A program made the position numbers and the translations under genes. 64,000 nt of DNA, taken from assembly GCF_022346545.1 (NCBI RefSeq), contig NZ_JAKRNU010000010.1:110156-174155 (forward strand). The letters run 5' to 3'. The notes below the pieces were generated by a model. The model did not search any database, was not told the DNA's origin, and saw nothing but the letters and a program-made list of their open reading frames with translations. Positions within the stretch are counted from its first letter, which is position 1, and every line of letters starts with the position of its first letter. The stretch is from Sporosarcina sp. ACRSM. GTDB lineage: Bacteria > Bacillota > Bacilli > Bacillales_A > Planococcaceae. Shown one piece after another: positions 31,926 through 41,082 of the stretch.

Positions 31926-32789
31926 ATGAAACGTAAAAACAAATACGTGAAAAAGAAGAAAACGGGGAAAGGATTGACCATCACTTTATTGGTGACGGCT
32001 TTGGTTGGATGCGGTTTGGTAGCGATTCTTGGATTCAATGGGTGGGATGTTGAAAAAAGTACTCAGTCGGTTCAAACGTTCTTTGGTCTATCTCATGCGC
32101 CGAGCGAGCAGGCAGGGAGCAAACTGGATGTGGAAGATGGGAAGACGGATGAGCAGATAGAGAAAACCTCCGGAGATGTTACAGAACAAGGTGGGGATGC
32201 TGGCAGTGAGCGGCGGGAGATGACTGTCGATGCCGGCGGTTATATAATCGACCAGCAGTTGCCTGAAGAACCGACCTATATCAATCAAGTTCTACTCGCC
32301 AATAAGAAATACCCGCTGCCGTCGACGTTCGCTCCAGGAGAGGATCCAGCGGCACGCGAAGCGTTTGACAAAATGGCGGCGGAAGCTAAACTTTCTGGTT
32401 TTAATCTTACCGCTTTTAGTACGTACCGATCGTTTGAGTATCAAAAGACGCTTTATGATCGCTATGTGGAGCGTGATGGTAAAGAAGCGGCGGATACGTA
32501 TAGTGCACGTCCGGGCTATTCCGAGCATCAAACAGGACTCGCTTTTGATATTGGGGAAGTGAATTTCGAAAAGCATTGGGCCTCCTCCTCGTTCGGAGAA
32601 ACGGAAGCCGGGAAATGGCTAGCTGCCAATGCACACCGCTTTGGCTTTATATTGCGCTATCCAGAAGGGAAAGAAGATATTACCGGTTATATGCATGAAT
32701 CTTGGCATTACAGATATGTAGGTGTCGAGATGGCGACTGACATTTACAACCGTGACATTACATTGGAAGAATACTTGGACGTCAAGTAA
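31926..32789 (+). CDS. M15-family L,D-/D,D-carboxypeptidase (LdcB/VanY-like)
   Basis: The 287-residue protein has a lysine-rich N-terminus and one membrane segment (about 15-37), then a low-complexity acidic linker and a peptidase_M15 VanY domain. The zinc site is seen in SEHQTGLAFDIG (SxHxxGxAxD) and in ESWHYRYVG. Such enzymes trim the terminal D-alanine from peptidoglycan stem peptides outside the membrane. The B. subtilis relative is YodJ. AAGGAATG-like purines precede ATG 31926. It is monocistronic. Confidence 0.9.
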   Translation: MKRKNKYVKKKKTGKGLTITLLVTALVGCGLVAILGFNGWDVEKSTQSVQTFFGLSHAPSEQAGSKLDVEDGKTDEQIEKTSGDVTEQGGDAGSERREMTVDAGGYIIDQQLPEEPTYINQVLLANKKYPLPSTFAPGEDPAAREAFDKMAAEAKLSGFNLTAFSTYRSFEYQKTLYDRYVERDGKEAADTYSARPGYSEHQTGLAFDIGEVNFEKHWASSSFGETEAGKWLAANAHRFGFILRYPEGKEDITGYMHESWHYRYVGVEMATDIYNRDITLEEYLDVK

Positions 32790-32811
32790 AACGATACAAA
32801 CTGCAAAAACG

Positions 32812-32849
32812 AAAAAGGGGCATACCAGGTGAGCGGTATGTCCCTTTTT
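32812..32849 (+). terminator. Terminator of the carboxypeptidase gene
   Basis: AAAAAGGGGCATACC and GGTATGTCCCTTTTT arms with an 8-nt loop. Confidence 0.9.
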
Positions 32850-32850
32850 C

Positions 32851-33060
32851 ATCGTCTAGCCTCCGAGCGTCTAGGCAGGCGCCCTGCGCTTTTGTCCTCG
32901 TCTAGGCTTCGCCAGCCTGACTGTGAGGAAAAAAGCGCCTCTTGGGCCCATAGGATGTGGGTCATGCAGTCGTTGCCGCAGGACGCGGCGAACTTAGACT
33001 GCCTTCCCTAATCCGTCTTATGCCTGTCGCCCTTGACCAAGGCGCTTATGCTTTTGTTTG
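32851..33060 (+). repeat. Dispersed palindromic repeat copy
   Basis: The 210-bp copy contains the 37-nt GCAGTC...GACTGC hairpin (32966-33002), identical to the copy at 9142-9178 except for one base, and the word CTTATGCCTGTCGC at 33017-33030. The left end carries GCGCCCTGCGCTTTTG and a TCTAGGCTTCGCC segment. It fills the space between the convergent carboxypeptidase and cardiolipin synthase genes. Confidence 0.8.
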
Positions 33061-33063
33061 TCA

Positions 33064-34515
33064 TTATAAAATCGGCGACAGCAATCGTGAGATGGATTCT
33101 TTTATTTTGATCATCCGGGTACGTTCCAAATACATGTCGTACGTCAGCTCCGTTGATAAGAGCATATCTTGTTCAAATAATTCCGCTAGCTCATGGGATG
33201 TTTCGCGATCATAGATGAAGGCGTTAATTTCAAAGTTGAGCTTAAAGCTGCGAACATCGATATTGGCAGTGCCGACTGTGGACAATTCGTCATCGACGAC
33301 AATCTGTTTTGTGTGCAAAAAGCCGTTCTCGTAAATATAAACTTTGGCACCAGCCTTCAATAAGAGGCCGACGTTGGAATAGGTCGCCCAATAGACGAAC
33401 ATGTGATCAGGTTTATTTGGAATCATGATGCGCACATCGATACCGGACAGGCAAGCGATACGCAATGCATCTAAAAAGCTCACATCTGGAATAAAGTACG
33501 GTGTTTGGATATAGATATATTTCTTCGCGATGAAGATCATTTTTAAATAGCCGTCTTTAATTTGTTCCCATTGCTCATCAGGCCCGCTGGAAACGATTTG
33601 TACACCGACTGAACCTTTTCGGGGAATAATTGGAAAATAACGTTCTGCGTATTCAATATCATTTTTCTCAGATGCCTGGTTCCAGTCAAGGATGAACCGG
33701 GTCTGTAACGGGTGCACCGAACTCCCTTCGATGCGAAGATGTGTGTCGCGCCAATAGCCGAATCTCCTGTTCAGACCGAGGTATTCATCTCCTACGTTAA
33801 AGCCTCCGACATAGCCGATCCGCCCATCGATAACGACGATTTTCCGGTGATTTCGATAGTTCAGGCGCGGATTGATCAGAGGGAGGGTGGCCGGGAAAAA
33901 TGCTTCAACTTCTCCTCCGTGCGCGACGAGCTCCTTCAAATGTCTTTTGTGTAAGCCGCGGGAACCGATATCATCAAATAGGACGCGGACTTTAACCCCT
34001 TGTTTCGCCTTCCGGATTAATACTTCATAGATTCTTTTTCCGAGCTGATCGAGTCGCAAAATATAATATTGGAAATGGATATGATCTTTAGCCTGTTCAA
34101 GGTCATTGATCAGCGCATCAAACTTCGCTGTGCCATCATTGAAAATTTGGATATCATTGTCTTGGGTCAATACAGCGTGGTTATTTCTGAGATGAAGGTA
34201 AATCATATCTTGGTAATGGGCCGTGTCATCCAATCTGAAATCGAATGTACCTTGTTCAATCGCTTCAATCTGGTAATCGATCAATTGGTCGATACCGATT
34301 TTATGTCGTCCTTCCCAACGGAAAAGATGTTTTTCTCTAAGCTGCCTGCCGAGAAGAAGGTAGATGAAGAAACCAAATATAGGGATGAAAAAGAGTACGA
34401 GGAGCCAAGCCCATGTAGCAGTAGGGTCTCTTCTTTCAAGGAAAATAAGTGCGATGGCCAAGCCGATATTCGAAATTAGAATGACGATCACAATAAGATT
34501 GATCAATGGGGTCAT
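33064..34515 (-). CDS. cls: Cardiolipin synthase
   Basis: The 483-residue enzyme has two N-terminal membrane helices and two phospholipase-D HKD motifs: NHRKIVVIDGRIGYVGGFN and LHTKQIVVDDELSTVGTANID. It condenses two phosphatidylglycerols into cardiolipin and glycerol at the membrane. Length fits the bacterial ClsA type. ATG 34515 is chosen over the ATG two codons earlier, which overlaps the GGGAGG ribosome binding site. Its stop codon lies 3 nt from the repeat element at 32851-33060. Confidence 0.95.
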   Translation of the reverse strand: MTPLINLIVIVILISNIGLAIALIFLERRDPTATWAWLLVLFFIPIFGFFIYLLLGRQLREKHLFRWEGRHKIGIDQLIDYQIEAIEQGTFDFRLDDTAHYQDMIYLHLRNNHAVLTQDNDIQIFNDGTAKFDALINDLEQAKDHIHFQYYILRLDQLGKRIYEVLIRKAKQGVKVRVLFDDIGSRGLHKRHLKELVAHGGEVEAFFPATLPLINPRLNYRNHRKIVVIDGRIGYVGGFNVGDEYLGLNRRFGYWRDTHLRIEGSSVHPLQTRFILDWNQASEKNDIEYAERYFPIIPRKGSVGVQIVSSGPDEQWEQIKDGYLKMIFIAKKYIYIQTPYFIPDVSFLDALRIACLSGIDVRIMIPNKPDHMFVYWATYSNVGLLLKAGAKVYIYENGFLHTKQIVVDDELSTVGTANIDVRSFKLNFEINAFIYDRETSHELAELFEQDMLLSTELTYDMYLERTRMIKIKESISRLLSPIL

Positions 34516-34678
34516 AAGCATCCTCCCTTACAAAACGTACTTCTCTATTAGTATACCTAATTATTGTATGGAAAAAAATGATAATCTATTTATTGATGGT
34601 AAAGCCTACTTGACTGATTGGTATTTAAGATATAATATCTATACTAGGTTGACTTAAGAAGCTGGGAGGAACACTAAT

Positions 34679-36070
34679 TTGGATACATTCTTTCTTTTGT
34701 TGAATATAGCAGGGTTGCTTCTGCTTGTCGGTATATTATATGGAATGCACCGTAAAAAGGTTTCATTTTCGAAACGCGTATTTACGGGACTTGGTCTTGG
34801 AATTGCTTATGGACTCATTTTACACTTCGCTTACGGGGCGGATTCCGCAGTGTTGAATGATTCGATGCCTTGGTTTAACTTGATTGGTACTGGATATGTC
34901 AAGTTGCTTCAGATGATTGTCATGCCACTCGTTTTCATTTCGATTTTGGCTGCCTTTACAAAAGTGACAATCGGTAAAAACTTCGGGAAAATGGCGGGAA
35001 TGATCTTAGGAATACTTGTTGGTACGACGGCGATTGCCGCAACCATCGGAATAGCAGCTACACTATTGTTCGGTTTGGACGCCTCTGAAATTGTTCAAGG
35101 GGAAGCGGAAACAGCTCGAGGTGCCGCGATTGAAGAGCGCTCTGTCGGTGTTGCGGACCGCGCATTGCCTGAACAACTCATCGACCTATTGCCCGCGAAT
35201 CCATTTCTCGATTTCACAGGGGCACGTCCGACATCTACAATCGGCGTGGTCATATTTGCCGCATTTCTAGGTTTTGCGTATTTGACCCTTTCGAAAAGGG
35301 ATGAGAAAAATGCAGCTACAGTAAAAAAAGGGATCGATGCCATTTATTCACTGATCATGGGAGTAGTAAAGATTGTCTTGCGTCTGACGCCTTATGGAAT
35401 CTTGGCAATTATCGCAAGAACAGTCGCAACATCCGACTTTGCGGCCATTTACAGTCTCGGTAAATTTGTGTTGGCATCTTATGCGGCGATCTTGGTCATG
35501 TTCGGTGTGCATCTACTTATTATTACCCTATCCGGATTAAACCCAATCACCTACGTGAAAAAAGCTGGAGAGGCATTGATTTTCGCTTTCACTTCACGGT
35601 CAAGTGCCGGTACATTGCCGCTGAACATTGATACGCAGACAAAGCGTCTCGGTGTACCTGATGGCGTGGCCAACTTTGCTGGATCATTCGGACTGTCGAT
35701 TGGCCAAAATGGCTGTGCAGGCATTTACCCTGCGATGCTTGCGGTGATGATTGCACCTTCAGTCGGGCAAAATCCGTTGGAACCAACATTCCTGCTTACA
35801 TTGATTGCCATTGTAGCGATTAGCTCATTCGGTGTTGCGGGTGTTGGTGGGGGAGCGACATTTGCAGCGATCCTCGTCCTATCAGCCATGAACCTACCCG
35901 TTGTGTTGGCAGGGTTGCTCATTTCCGTCGAACCGCTGATCGACATGGGTCGTACCGCATTGAACGTCAGTGGTTCGATGACAGCGGGTGTGACGACAGC
36001 GCGCGTGACGGGTGAACTCGATAAAAAGATCTACAACGAACCACTCGAAAAGCAGACGGTGGAAGTCTAA
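34679..36070 (+). CDS. tcyP: L-cystine sodium symporter TcyP
   Basis: The 463-residue protein is a DAACS-family (dicarboxylate/amino acid:cation) symporter with about eight to ten membrane helices. The conserved FTSRSSAGTLPLNI motif (about 305-318) forms the first re-entrant loop. The overall sequence and its 463-residue length match TcyP, which imports cystine. TTG 34679 follows GGGAGG by 9 nt. A TTGGTA-16-TATACT promoter-like pair lies about 40 nt upstream. Single-gene unit. Confidence 0.9.
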   Translation: MDTFFLLLNIAGLLLLVGILYGMHRKKVSFSKRVFTGLGLGIAYGLILHFAYGADSAVLNDSMPWFNLIGTGYVKLLQMIVMPLVFISILAAFTKVTIGKNFGKMAGMILGILVGTTAIAATIGIAATLLFGLDASEIVQGEAETARGAAIEERSVGVADRALPEQLIDLLPANPFLDFTGARPTSTIGVVIFAAFLGFAYLTLSKRDEKNAATVKKGIDAIYSLIMGVVKIVLRLTPYGILAIIARTVATSDFAAIYSLGKFVLASYAAILVMFGVHLLIITLSGLNPITYVKKAGEALIFAFTSRSSAGTLPLNIDTQTKRLGVPDGVANFAGSFGLSIGQNGCAGIYPAMLAVMIAPSVGQNPLEPTFLLTLIAIVAISSFGVAGVGGGATFAAILVLSAMNLPVVLAGLLISVEPLIDMGRTALNVSGSMTAGVTTARVTGELDKKIYNEPLEKQTVEV

Positions 36071-36116
36071 TCGAATTTGAGCTTAAACATACCGCCGGAG
36101 ATTCGTTCTACGGTGT

Positions 36117-36160
36117 AAAATGAACCGCTGGAAGCAAGATGCTCCCAGCGGTTCATTTTT
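36117..36160. terminator. Bidirectional terminator between tcyP and the MFS gene
   Basis: AAAATGAACCGCTGG and CCAGCGGTTCATTTTT arms form a 15-bp stem; the MFS stop codon lies at its right edge. Confidence 0.9.
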
Positions 36161-37335
36161 CATTCTGAAACAGTCTCCAAACTGCGGAGTGATTTGGCTG
36201 TTTTCCTGAACGCCAAGATGAGCCCGATGGAAATGACTGCAAGGATGGAGGAGATGAAATACATATTGCCTGCTTGTTGTGTGAAAATCCATGTGAACAG
36301 TAGTGGACCGATAATGCGTCCCATATTATCCATGGAATAAGTCATCCCTGCCGCTGTTCCGTATTTCCCACCGGATTCTTTTGTGGTCAATGAAACCAAT
36401 ACGGTTCGAGCGAGTGCATTCCCGGCGGTGAAGACGCTTAACGCAAATCCGGCCCATAAAAGACTCGAAGTGAATGGAATGAGCAGGAGTCCCAAAGCCG
36501 TGACGATTTGCGCCCCGATGATCCACTTCGTTTCCGAGCCGTTTTTCACACGTCGGACGACACCGCCTTGAATGACGGCATCGACAAAACCGCTTGCCAT
36601 GAATAGGTAACCGATCTGGAGGGGTGTGATTTCAATTTTCGACATTTGGAACAGTTGAAATGTCGACTCAAGACCTGCAAGTAGGAAGGTCACCATGAAT
36701 GAAAACAGGAATAGATAACGAATTCGATATTGCCACAGCACGGTCCCGCCTTTTGGAAGCAGTGCGCGTTTGTTCGCCATGCCGCGACGTTCTGGTTCTT
36801 TCAAAATGATCGACGCATAGACGATCAACAACAAAGTCAATACACCTGAACCGATGAAAGGCAATTGAAGACTAGAGTGACCGAGCACGCCCCCGATAGC
36901 CGGTCCGAAGATGAAACCGAGCCCGATCGACATACCGAGAAGGCCCATATACTTGTTTCGATTTTCTTCATCCGTTAGATCCGCAACAAAACCGGTCACG
37001 GCCGTATAGAGTGCTCCAGAAAACACTCCGCCGACTACACGTGATACATACAGCAGCGGCAGATTCTCAATGAATAACGCAAACAAAAAGAAACTCAAAC
37101 TAAATCCGGCAAGTCCTAGCAGAATCAGCTTTTTCCTTCCCGTGCGATCTGACAATGATCCCCAAAGTGGCGCGGTGAAAAAAGAAGCAAGTGCATAGAC
37201 TGTCAGCAACCCGCCGACATGCACTTCAGAAAAACCTTGTTGTACAACGACCTCAGGCAGAATGGGGATAATAATACCAAAACCGAGATATACAAAAAAC
37301 TGAACAGACATCAGAAGAAGAATCACTTTTTTCAT
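36160..37335 (-). CDS. MFS multidrug-type efflux transporter
   Basis: The 391-residue protein has twelve predicted helices and the major-facilitator motif A, GSLSDRTGRKKLIL, between helices 2 and 3. Motif C-like GLGFIFGPAIGG in helix 5 marks the drug:proton antiporter (DHA1) subgroup. The opening FVYLGFGIIIPILPEVV fits YqjV/NorA-like transporters. The substrate cannot be predicted. AGGT precedes ATG 37335. Confidence 0.88.
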   Translation of the reverse strand: MKKVILLLMSVQFFVYLGFGIIIPILPEVVVQQGFSEVHVGGLLTVYALASFFTAPLWGSLSDRTGRKKLILLGLAGFSLSFFLFALFIENLPLLYVSRVVGGVFSGALYTAVTGFVADLTDEENRNKYMGLLGMSIGLGFIFGPAIGGVLGHSSLQLPFIGSGVLTLLLIVYASIILKEPERRGMANKRALLPKGGTVLWQYRIRYLFLFSFMVTFLLAGLESTFQLFQMSKIEITPLQIGYLFMASGFVDAVIQGGVVRRVKNGSETKWIIGAQIVTALGLLLIPFTSSLLWAGFALSVFTAGNALARTVLVSLTTKESGGKYGTAAGMTYSMDNMGRIIGPLLFTWIFTQQAGNMYFISSILAVISIGLILAFRKTAKSLRSLETVSE

Positions 37336-37518
37336 ATAAATACCTGCTTTCTACCAAATCGATATCTCCATTCTAACCTTACAAAGTCCATTCGAACAAC
37401 GGAAAAGAAGGGGAGGAAGCGATATAAGGCAGGAAACAACGCATTTCTAAAAGAAAACCATCGAATTATGGAACAAGGCAACATTTTTCGTAAAGTAACC
37501 AAAATGCCGCCAAAAGAA

Positions 37519-37545
37519 AAACACCGCAAAAATTTCGCGGTGTTC
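37519..37545 (-). terminator. copA terminator
   Basis: On the minus strand GAACACCGC and GCGGTGTTTTTC arms close a 9-nt loop right after the copA stop codon. Confidence 0.8.
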
Positions 37546-37555
37546 CCCAACCAAT

Positions 37556-39754
37556 CTAATCTCTCAATTTCACCCTCTGTAACCGCAAAGCATTCAACAC
37601 GACCGATACGGAGCTAAAGGCCATGGCAGCCCCGGCTACCCAAGGGGCGAGCAAACCGGCCGCCGCGATCGGGATGCCGATGGAGTTGTAGGCCAGGGCC
37701 CAAAACAGATTCTGTCTAATATTCTGCACGGTCAATCGGCTCATTTTGATGGTGTCGGTTACACGTAACAAGTCGCCGTGCATGATTGTGACATCGGCGG
37801 CTTCCATGGCGACCGCGGTGCCTGTGCCCATAGCTATTCCGATATCCGCTACGGCCAATGCTGGGGCATCGTTAATGCCGTCACCGACCATGGCGACCTT
37901 TTTCCCGTCGGCTTGCAGGGAAGCGATCACTTCCGCTTTTCGTTGCGGCAAGACGCCGGCGATGACATGGTCGATTCCGGCATCATATGCAATGGCACGG
38001 GCTGTTCTTTCCTGGTCGCCGGTGAGCATGATGACGTCGAGTCTAAGCTCATGCAGTTCCGCAATCGCTTGTTTTGATGTTACCTTCAACGTATCGGCAA
38101 CGGCAATCGTTGCCGCATGTGTACGATCGATCGCCATATACATGACGGTCCTGCCTTCGTTTTCCAGTATTTCTATATCCGCGAGCATTGGATCGAGCGG
38201 GATGGCGTGATTGACCAACAATTGACGTGTCCCCATCAGCACGGTGCTTCCGTCAACGGTGCACGAAATTCCCTGCCCGGGAATGGCTTCAAAATGATCG
38301 ACTTTGGGTAATGTAGTATTGTCTGCAAGCCCATAAGAAATAATCGCTTTGGCAACGGGGTGTTCCGAATTATTTTCAGCGGCTGCTGCCAGTGCGATGA
38401 CCCGGTCTCTCACAAAGCCGAAAGCGATTTTGAAGTCGGTCACTGCGGGGGCACCTTGTGTGATCGTGCCGGTTTTATCGAGTACGACTGTATCGATCGC
38501 TTTCGTGTTTTCCATTGCTTCCGCTGTTTTGAATAAAACCCCTTGCTCCGCGGCGCGTCCCGAACCTGCCATGATCGAAGTCGGTGTGGCAAGACCTAAT
38601 GCACAAGGACAGGCAATGACTAGAACGGCAATCGTGTTCACGAGAGCTTCTGCAAAGTTGCCGGGCTCGATCATCAAGTACCATGCAAGGAAAGTCACGA
38701 CAGCGATGCCGACGACGATCGGCACAAAGATTCCGGAAATCCGATCGGCTAGCCGCTGGATTGGTGCTTTCGATCCTTGGGCTTCTTCGACGACCTGGAT
38801 GATGTTGGAAAGGACCGTATCTTTTCCGATATTTTGGGCACGCACCCGCAATGAGCCATTCGCATTGACCGTCGCTGCATAAACAGCATCGCCTTGCTTT
38901 TTATCGACCGGTAAACTTTCCCCGGTCAACATCGATTCGTCAACGGCGGATCTACCCGAGATGACTTCAGCGTCGACCGGAACCGAGGCCCCTGGACGGA
39001 TGACAAGAATGTCCCCGACTTGGACGTCTGCAATCGGAATTTCGTTGGTGAACCCATCTCTTTCAACAATCGCCATTGAAGGTTGCAGCCCCATCAGCTT
39101 TTTAATGGCGTTGGAAGAGCGTCCTTTCGCTCTCGCTTCAAACACTTTGCCAAGAAGGATAAGCGTGATGAGCACTGCACTCGTTTCAAAATAAAGGCCG
39201 TGATCCGACCCGCTTAAGACGAGATAGACGGAATAGAAATAGGCTGCGGAGGTCCCAAGGGCAACGAGTACGTCCATATTGGCACTGCCGTTCCGGAGTG
39301 AGAAATAGGCTCCTCTGTAAAACGTCCAACCAATCGCAAATTGGACAGGTGTCGCCAATGCCCATTGTGTATACGGATCGAGAATATAGTCCGGCACATA
39401 CATCCAAGCCGTGAAGGAAAAATGGGAAACCATCGTCCATAGCAGCGGAAAGGATAAGAGTGCAGAAATGAAGAATAGCTGGGTCTTATGCCGTATTTCC
39501 ACTTGACGGTGATCTTCATGCTCTTCTGAAATTTCTCCTCTCAATTCCGCGTCATAGCCCAGATTTTTAATTTTGGATAATAGATCTTGCGAACTTAAGA
39601 CGCTTGGATCATACGTCACTTTTCCCGTTTCAAGGGCAAGATTGACAGTTGCCTCATGTACGCCTTCCATACGGGCTAAACCTTTTTCGATCCGCGCTGA
39701 ACAAGCGGCACAAGTCATGCCGGTAATCACAATGTCTGTTTTCTTTTCGCTCAT
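37556..39754 (-). CDS. copA: Copper-exporting P-type ATPase
   Basis: The 732-residue P1B-ATPase has one N-terminal heavy-metal domain (GMTCAACS, C15 and C18), whereas B. subtilis CopA has two. The membrane site is [16 protein letters not shown], the phosphorylation motif DKTGTITQG, with SEHPVAKAI and [10 protein letters not shown] for nucleotide binding. The ATPS after CPC supports Cu+ specificity. AGGAGGTG lies 7 nt before ATG 39754. The csoR gene is immediately upstream, but a terminator and a separate candidate operator imply separate transcripts. No copZ chaperone gene lies beside it. Confidence 0.95.
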   Translation of the reverse strand: MSEKKTDIVITGMTCAACSARIEKGLARMEGVHEATVNLALETGKVTYDPSVLSSQDLLSKIKNLGYDAELRGEISEEHEDHRQVEIRHKTQLFFISALLSFPLLWTMVSHFSFTAWMYVPDYILDPYTQWALATPVQFAIGWTFYRGAYFSLRNGSANMDVLVALGTSAAYFYSVYLVLSGSDHGLYFETSAVLITLILLGKVFEARAKGRSSNAIKKLMGLQPSMAIVERDGFTNEIPIADVQVGDILVIRPGASVPVDAEVISGRSAVDESMLTGESLPVDKKQGDAVYAATVNANGSLRVRAQNIGKDTVLSNIIQVVEEAQGSKAPIQRLADRISGIFVPIVVGIAVVTFLAWYLMIEPGNFAEALVNTIAVLVIACPCALGLATPTSIMAGSGRAAEQGVLFKTAEAMENTKAIDTVVLDKTGTITQGAPAVTDFKIAFGFVRDRVIALAAAAENNSEHPVAKAIISYGLADNTTLPKVDHFEAIPGQGISCTVDGSTVLMGTRQLLVNHAIPLDPMLADIEILENEGRTVMYMAIDRTHAATIAVADTLKVTSKQAIAELHELRLDVIMLTGDQERTARAIAYDAGIDHVIAGVLPQRKAEVIASLQADGKKVAMVGDGINDAPALAVADIGIAMGTGTAVAMEAADVTIMHGDLLRVTDTIKMSRLTVQNIRQNLFWALAYNSIGIPIAAAGLLAPWVAGAAMAFSSVSVVLNALRLQRVKLRD

Positions 39755-39847
39755 TCGAATACACCTCCTAGTCCCATTTCGACGAAAGACATCGACTGAG
39801 TGGAAACCTTCTCACTCTCTAATTCTATAAGGGTACCAGTAATCCTT

Positions 39848-39861
39848 TACCTAGGAGGGTA
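39848..39861. promoter_or_regulatory. Candidate CsoR operator upstream of copA
   Basis: TACC-TAGGAG-GGTA is a GC-rich pseudo-inverted repeat about 95 nt upstream of the copA start. Its arms match those of the site in the csoR promoter, and the form resembles known CsoR boxes (TACC...GGTA). The exact -35/-10 boxes of copA are unclear. Confidence 0.55.
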
Positions 39862-39870
39862 TATAATCAC

Positions 39871-39897
39871 AAAAAAGCACTGCGGCATGCCGCAGTG
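39871..39897 (-). terminator. csoR terminator
   Basis: The perfect 20-bp palindrome CACTGCGGCATGCCGCAGTG is followed on the minus strand by a T run. Confidence 0.88.
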
Positions 39898-39969
39898 ACA
39901 GTCTACATTATTGTTGAACATTGATTCAATCGCATTCATAAGCAATTCCGATATTGTTTGATTCGAGGT

Positions 39970-40305
39970 TCATTTTCGCATTAGTTTTGTAATGGTGACA
40001 AGCAGTTCGTCTAGTATCTCATCATCGCCTTCAGCGAGTCGTTCTTTGACGCAGCCTTTCAAATGGCCGTCGAGCAATACTTTCGCTACACTGTTAAGCG
40101 CAGACTGGGTAGCCGATAATTGTGTAATAATATCATCGCAATAGACATCTTTTTCAATCATGCCTTTAATCCCTCTGATTTGTCCTTCCACCCGGTTCAG
40201 ACGGTGGATTAAATTCGTTTTCACTTTTTCCGGATGATGGCTCTTTCTGCATGAGAGCCCAGATGACTCTTCCGAATGTTCATCCATTATAAGGTCATTT
40301 GTCAA
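39970..40305 (-). CDS. csoR: Copper-sensing repressor CsoR
   Basis: The 111-residue helical repressor has the Cu+-binding triad C56 (VYCDDII), H81 and C85 (DGHLKGCV), with the DNA-contact region NRVEGQIRGIKGMI. Cu+ binding releases DNA. The N-terminal extension of about 28 residues with extra Cys and His is longer than usual. TTG 40305 is taken because GGGAGG lies 7 nt upstream. The promoter contains a GTACC...GGTAC dyad, indicating autoregulation, and copA lies downstream. Confidence 0.92.
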   Translation of the reverse strand: MTNDLIMDEHSEESSGLSCRKSHHPEKVKTNLIHRLNRVEGQIRGIKGMIEKDVYCDDIITQLSATQSALNSVAKVLLDGHLKGCVKERLAEGDDEILDELLVTITKLMRK

Positions 40306-40329
40306 GATTACGCCTCCCTCACTATTCTT

Positions 40330-40359
40330 ATCTTATTGTACCTGTTAGGGGTACGTCAA
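40330..40359 (-). promoter_or_regulatory. csoR promoter with CsoR operator in the spacer
   Basis: Minus-strand TTGACG (40354-40359) and TAAGAT (40330-40335) are 18 nt apart. The dyad GTACC-TGTTAGG-GGTAC (40338-40354) fills the spacer, where bound CsoR would block polymerase. Confidence 0.65.
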
Positions 40360-40622
40360 TTTTCTGTTTAATTTCATTTAGTAAAGATTTACCTTGTCTA
40401 CAAGGGACAAAATTGATTTTTATTTTGACGTATGAAACCTTTACAATTCGGTGAAATTGTAACAGAAATGAAAGATTCAAATGAGGGCGGGAGTGGTATG
40501 ATTGGAGTAACAGCGAAATGGAACAATTTTCATTCATTAGAAGAATCTCTATAGTGTTTTCAAAAGAAACTTTATGGTTTTCCAATACGTCCATACCATG
40601 TAGAAAGGTCGAGGTGGAAAAG

Positions 40623-40763
40623 ATGGCTCAAGAAGTTGATTTGAAAAAGATCATCTCCAACTTGGCGAAGTTGGGTGTTTCGGCTACGCTAACGAAATCC
40701 CGTCTGGAAATGCTGAAAGCCCTCGCGCCACCTGCACAAGACCCGCATCCACAGTCACAATAA
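40623..40763 (+). CDS. 46-residue protein of unknown function
   Basis: The product is a helical, amphipathic stretch (EVDLKKIISNLAKLGVSATLTKSRLEMLKAL) followed by a Pro-rich tail (APPAQDPHPQSQ). It has no membrane segment or cysteine. GAGGTGGAA before ATG 40623 is a good ribosome binding site and a strong terminator follows at 40773, so it is likely a real short gene. No family is recognised. The 317 bp from 40306 to 40622 otherwise hold only the csoR promoter. Confidence 0.65.
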   Translation: MAQEVDLKKIISNLAKLGVSATLTKSRLEMLKALAPPAQDPHPQSQ

Positions 40764-40772
40764 AATTATACG

Positions 40773-40812
40773 AAAAGCTCCGCTGGGGAACCGTTCCCAA
40801 GCGGAGCTTTTT
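40773..40812 (+). terminator. Terminator of the 46-residue protein gene
   Basis: AAAAGCTCCGC and GCGGAGCTTTTT arms with an inner GGGAA/TTCCC stem. Confidence 0.9.
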
Positions 40813-40814
40813 CA

Positions 40815-41080
40815 CTGTTCAGGCGCCCTGCGCTTTTCTTTGTCTAGACTCCGGGCGCCAGATGCTCGGGTCATAAGTCAAGCCGACTCTGTGGCAAAGA
40901 GCGCCACGCCGTCGACTCGCCTTATGCCTGTCGCATCTAAGCGGCGCCCTTCGCTTTTCTTTGTCCAGACTCCAGCGGCTAGCCTCTCGAGTCGCTTCAG
41001 TCTTGCTGATCAAGGCAAAGGGTGCCTTGATCTTCAAGCCTTCCAGCGCTTGTCGAGGCTGACCAGCCGCTTCCGCTTTT
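40815..41080 (+). repeat. Dispersed palindromic repeat, two units in tandem
   Basis: The left unit (about 40819-40961) contains TCTAGACTCCGGGCGCCAGA, TCGACTCGCC and the shared word CTTATGCCTGTCGC at 40921-40934, and ends GGCGCCCTTCGCTTTTC. It lacks the GCAGTC...GACTGC hairpin of the other large copies. The right unit (about 40962-41080) is a more diverged sequence with a GATCAAGGCA...TGCCTTGATC hairpin and ends in CCGCTTTT. The array reaches to within 2 nt of the stop codon of the leftward RodA gene and probably terminates it. Confidence 0.75.
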
Positions 41081-41082
41081 CG

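Noticed and set aside
38349..38882. 177-residue rightward frame inside copA
   Set aside because: Antisense shadow of a well-supported P-type ATPase gene; Ala/Ser/Thr-rich composition and no ribosome binding site.
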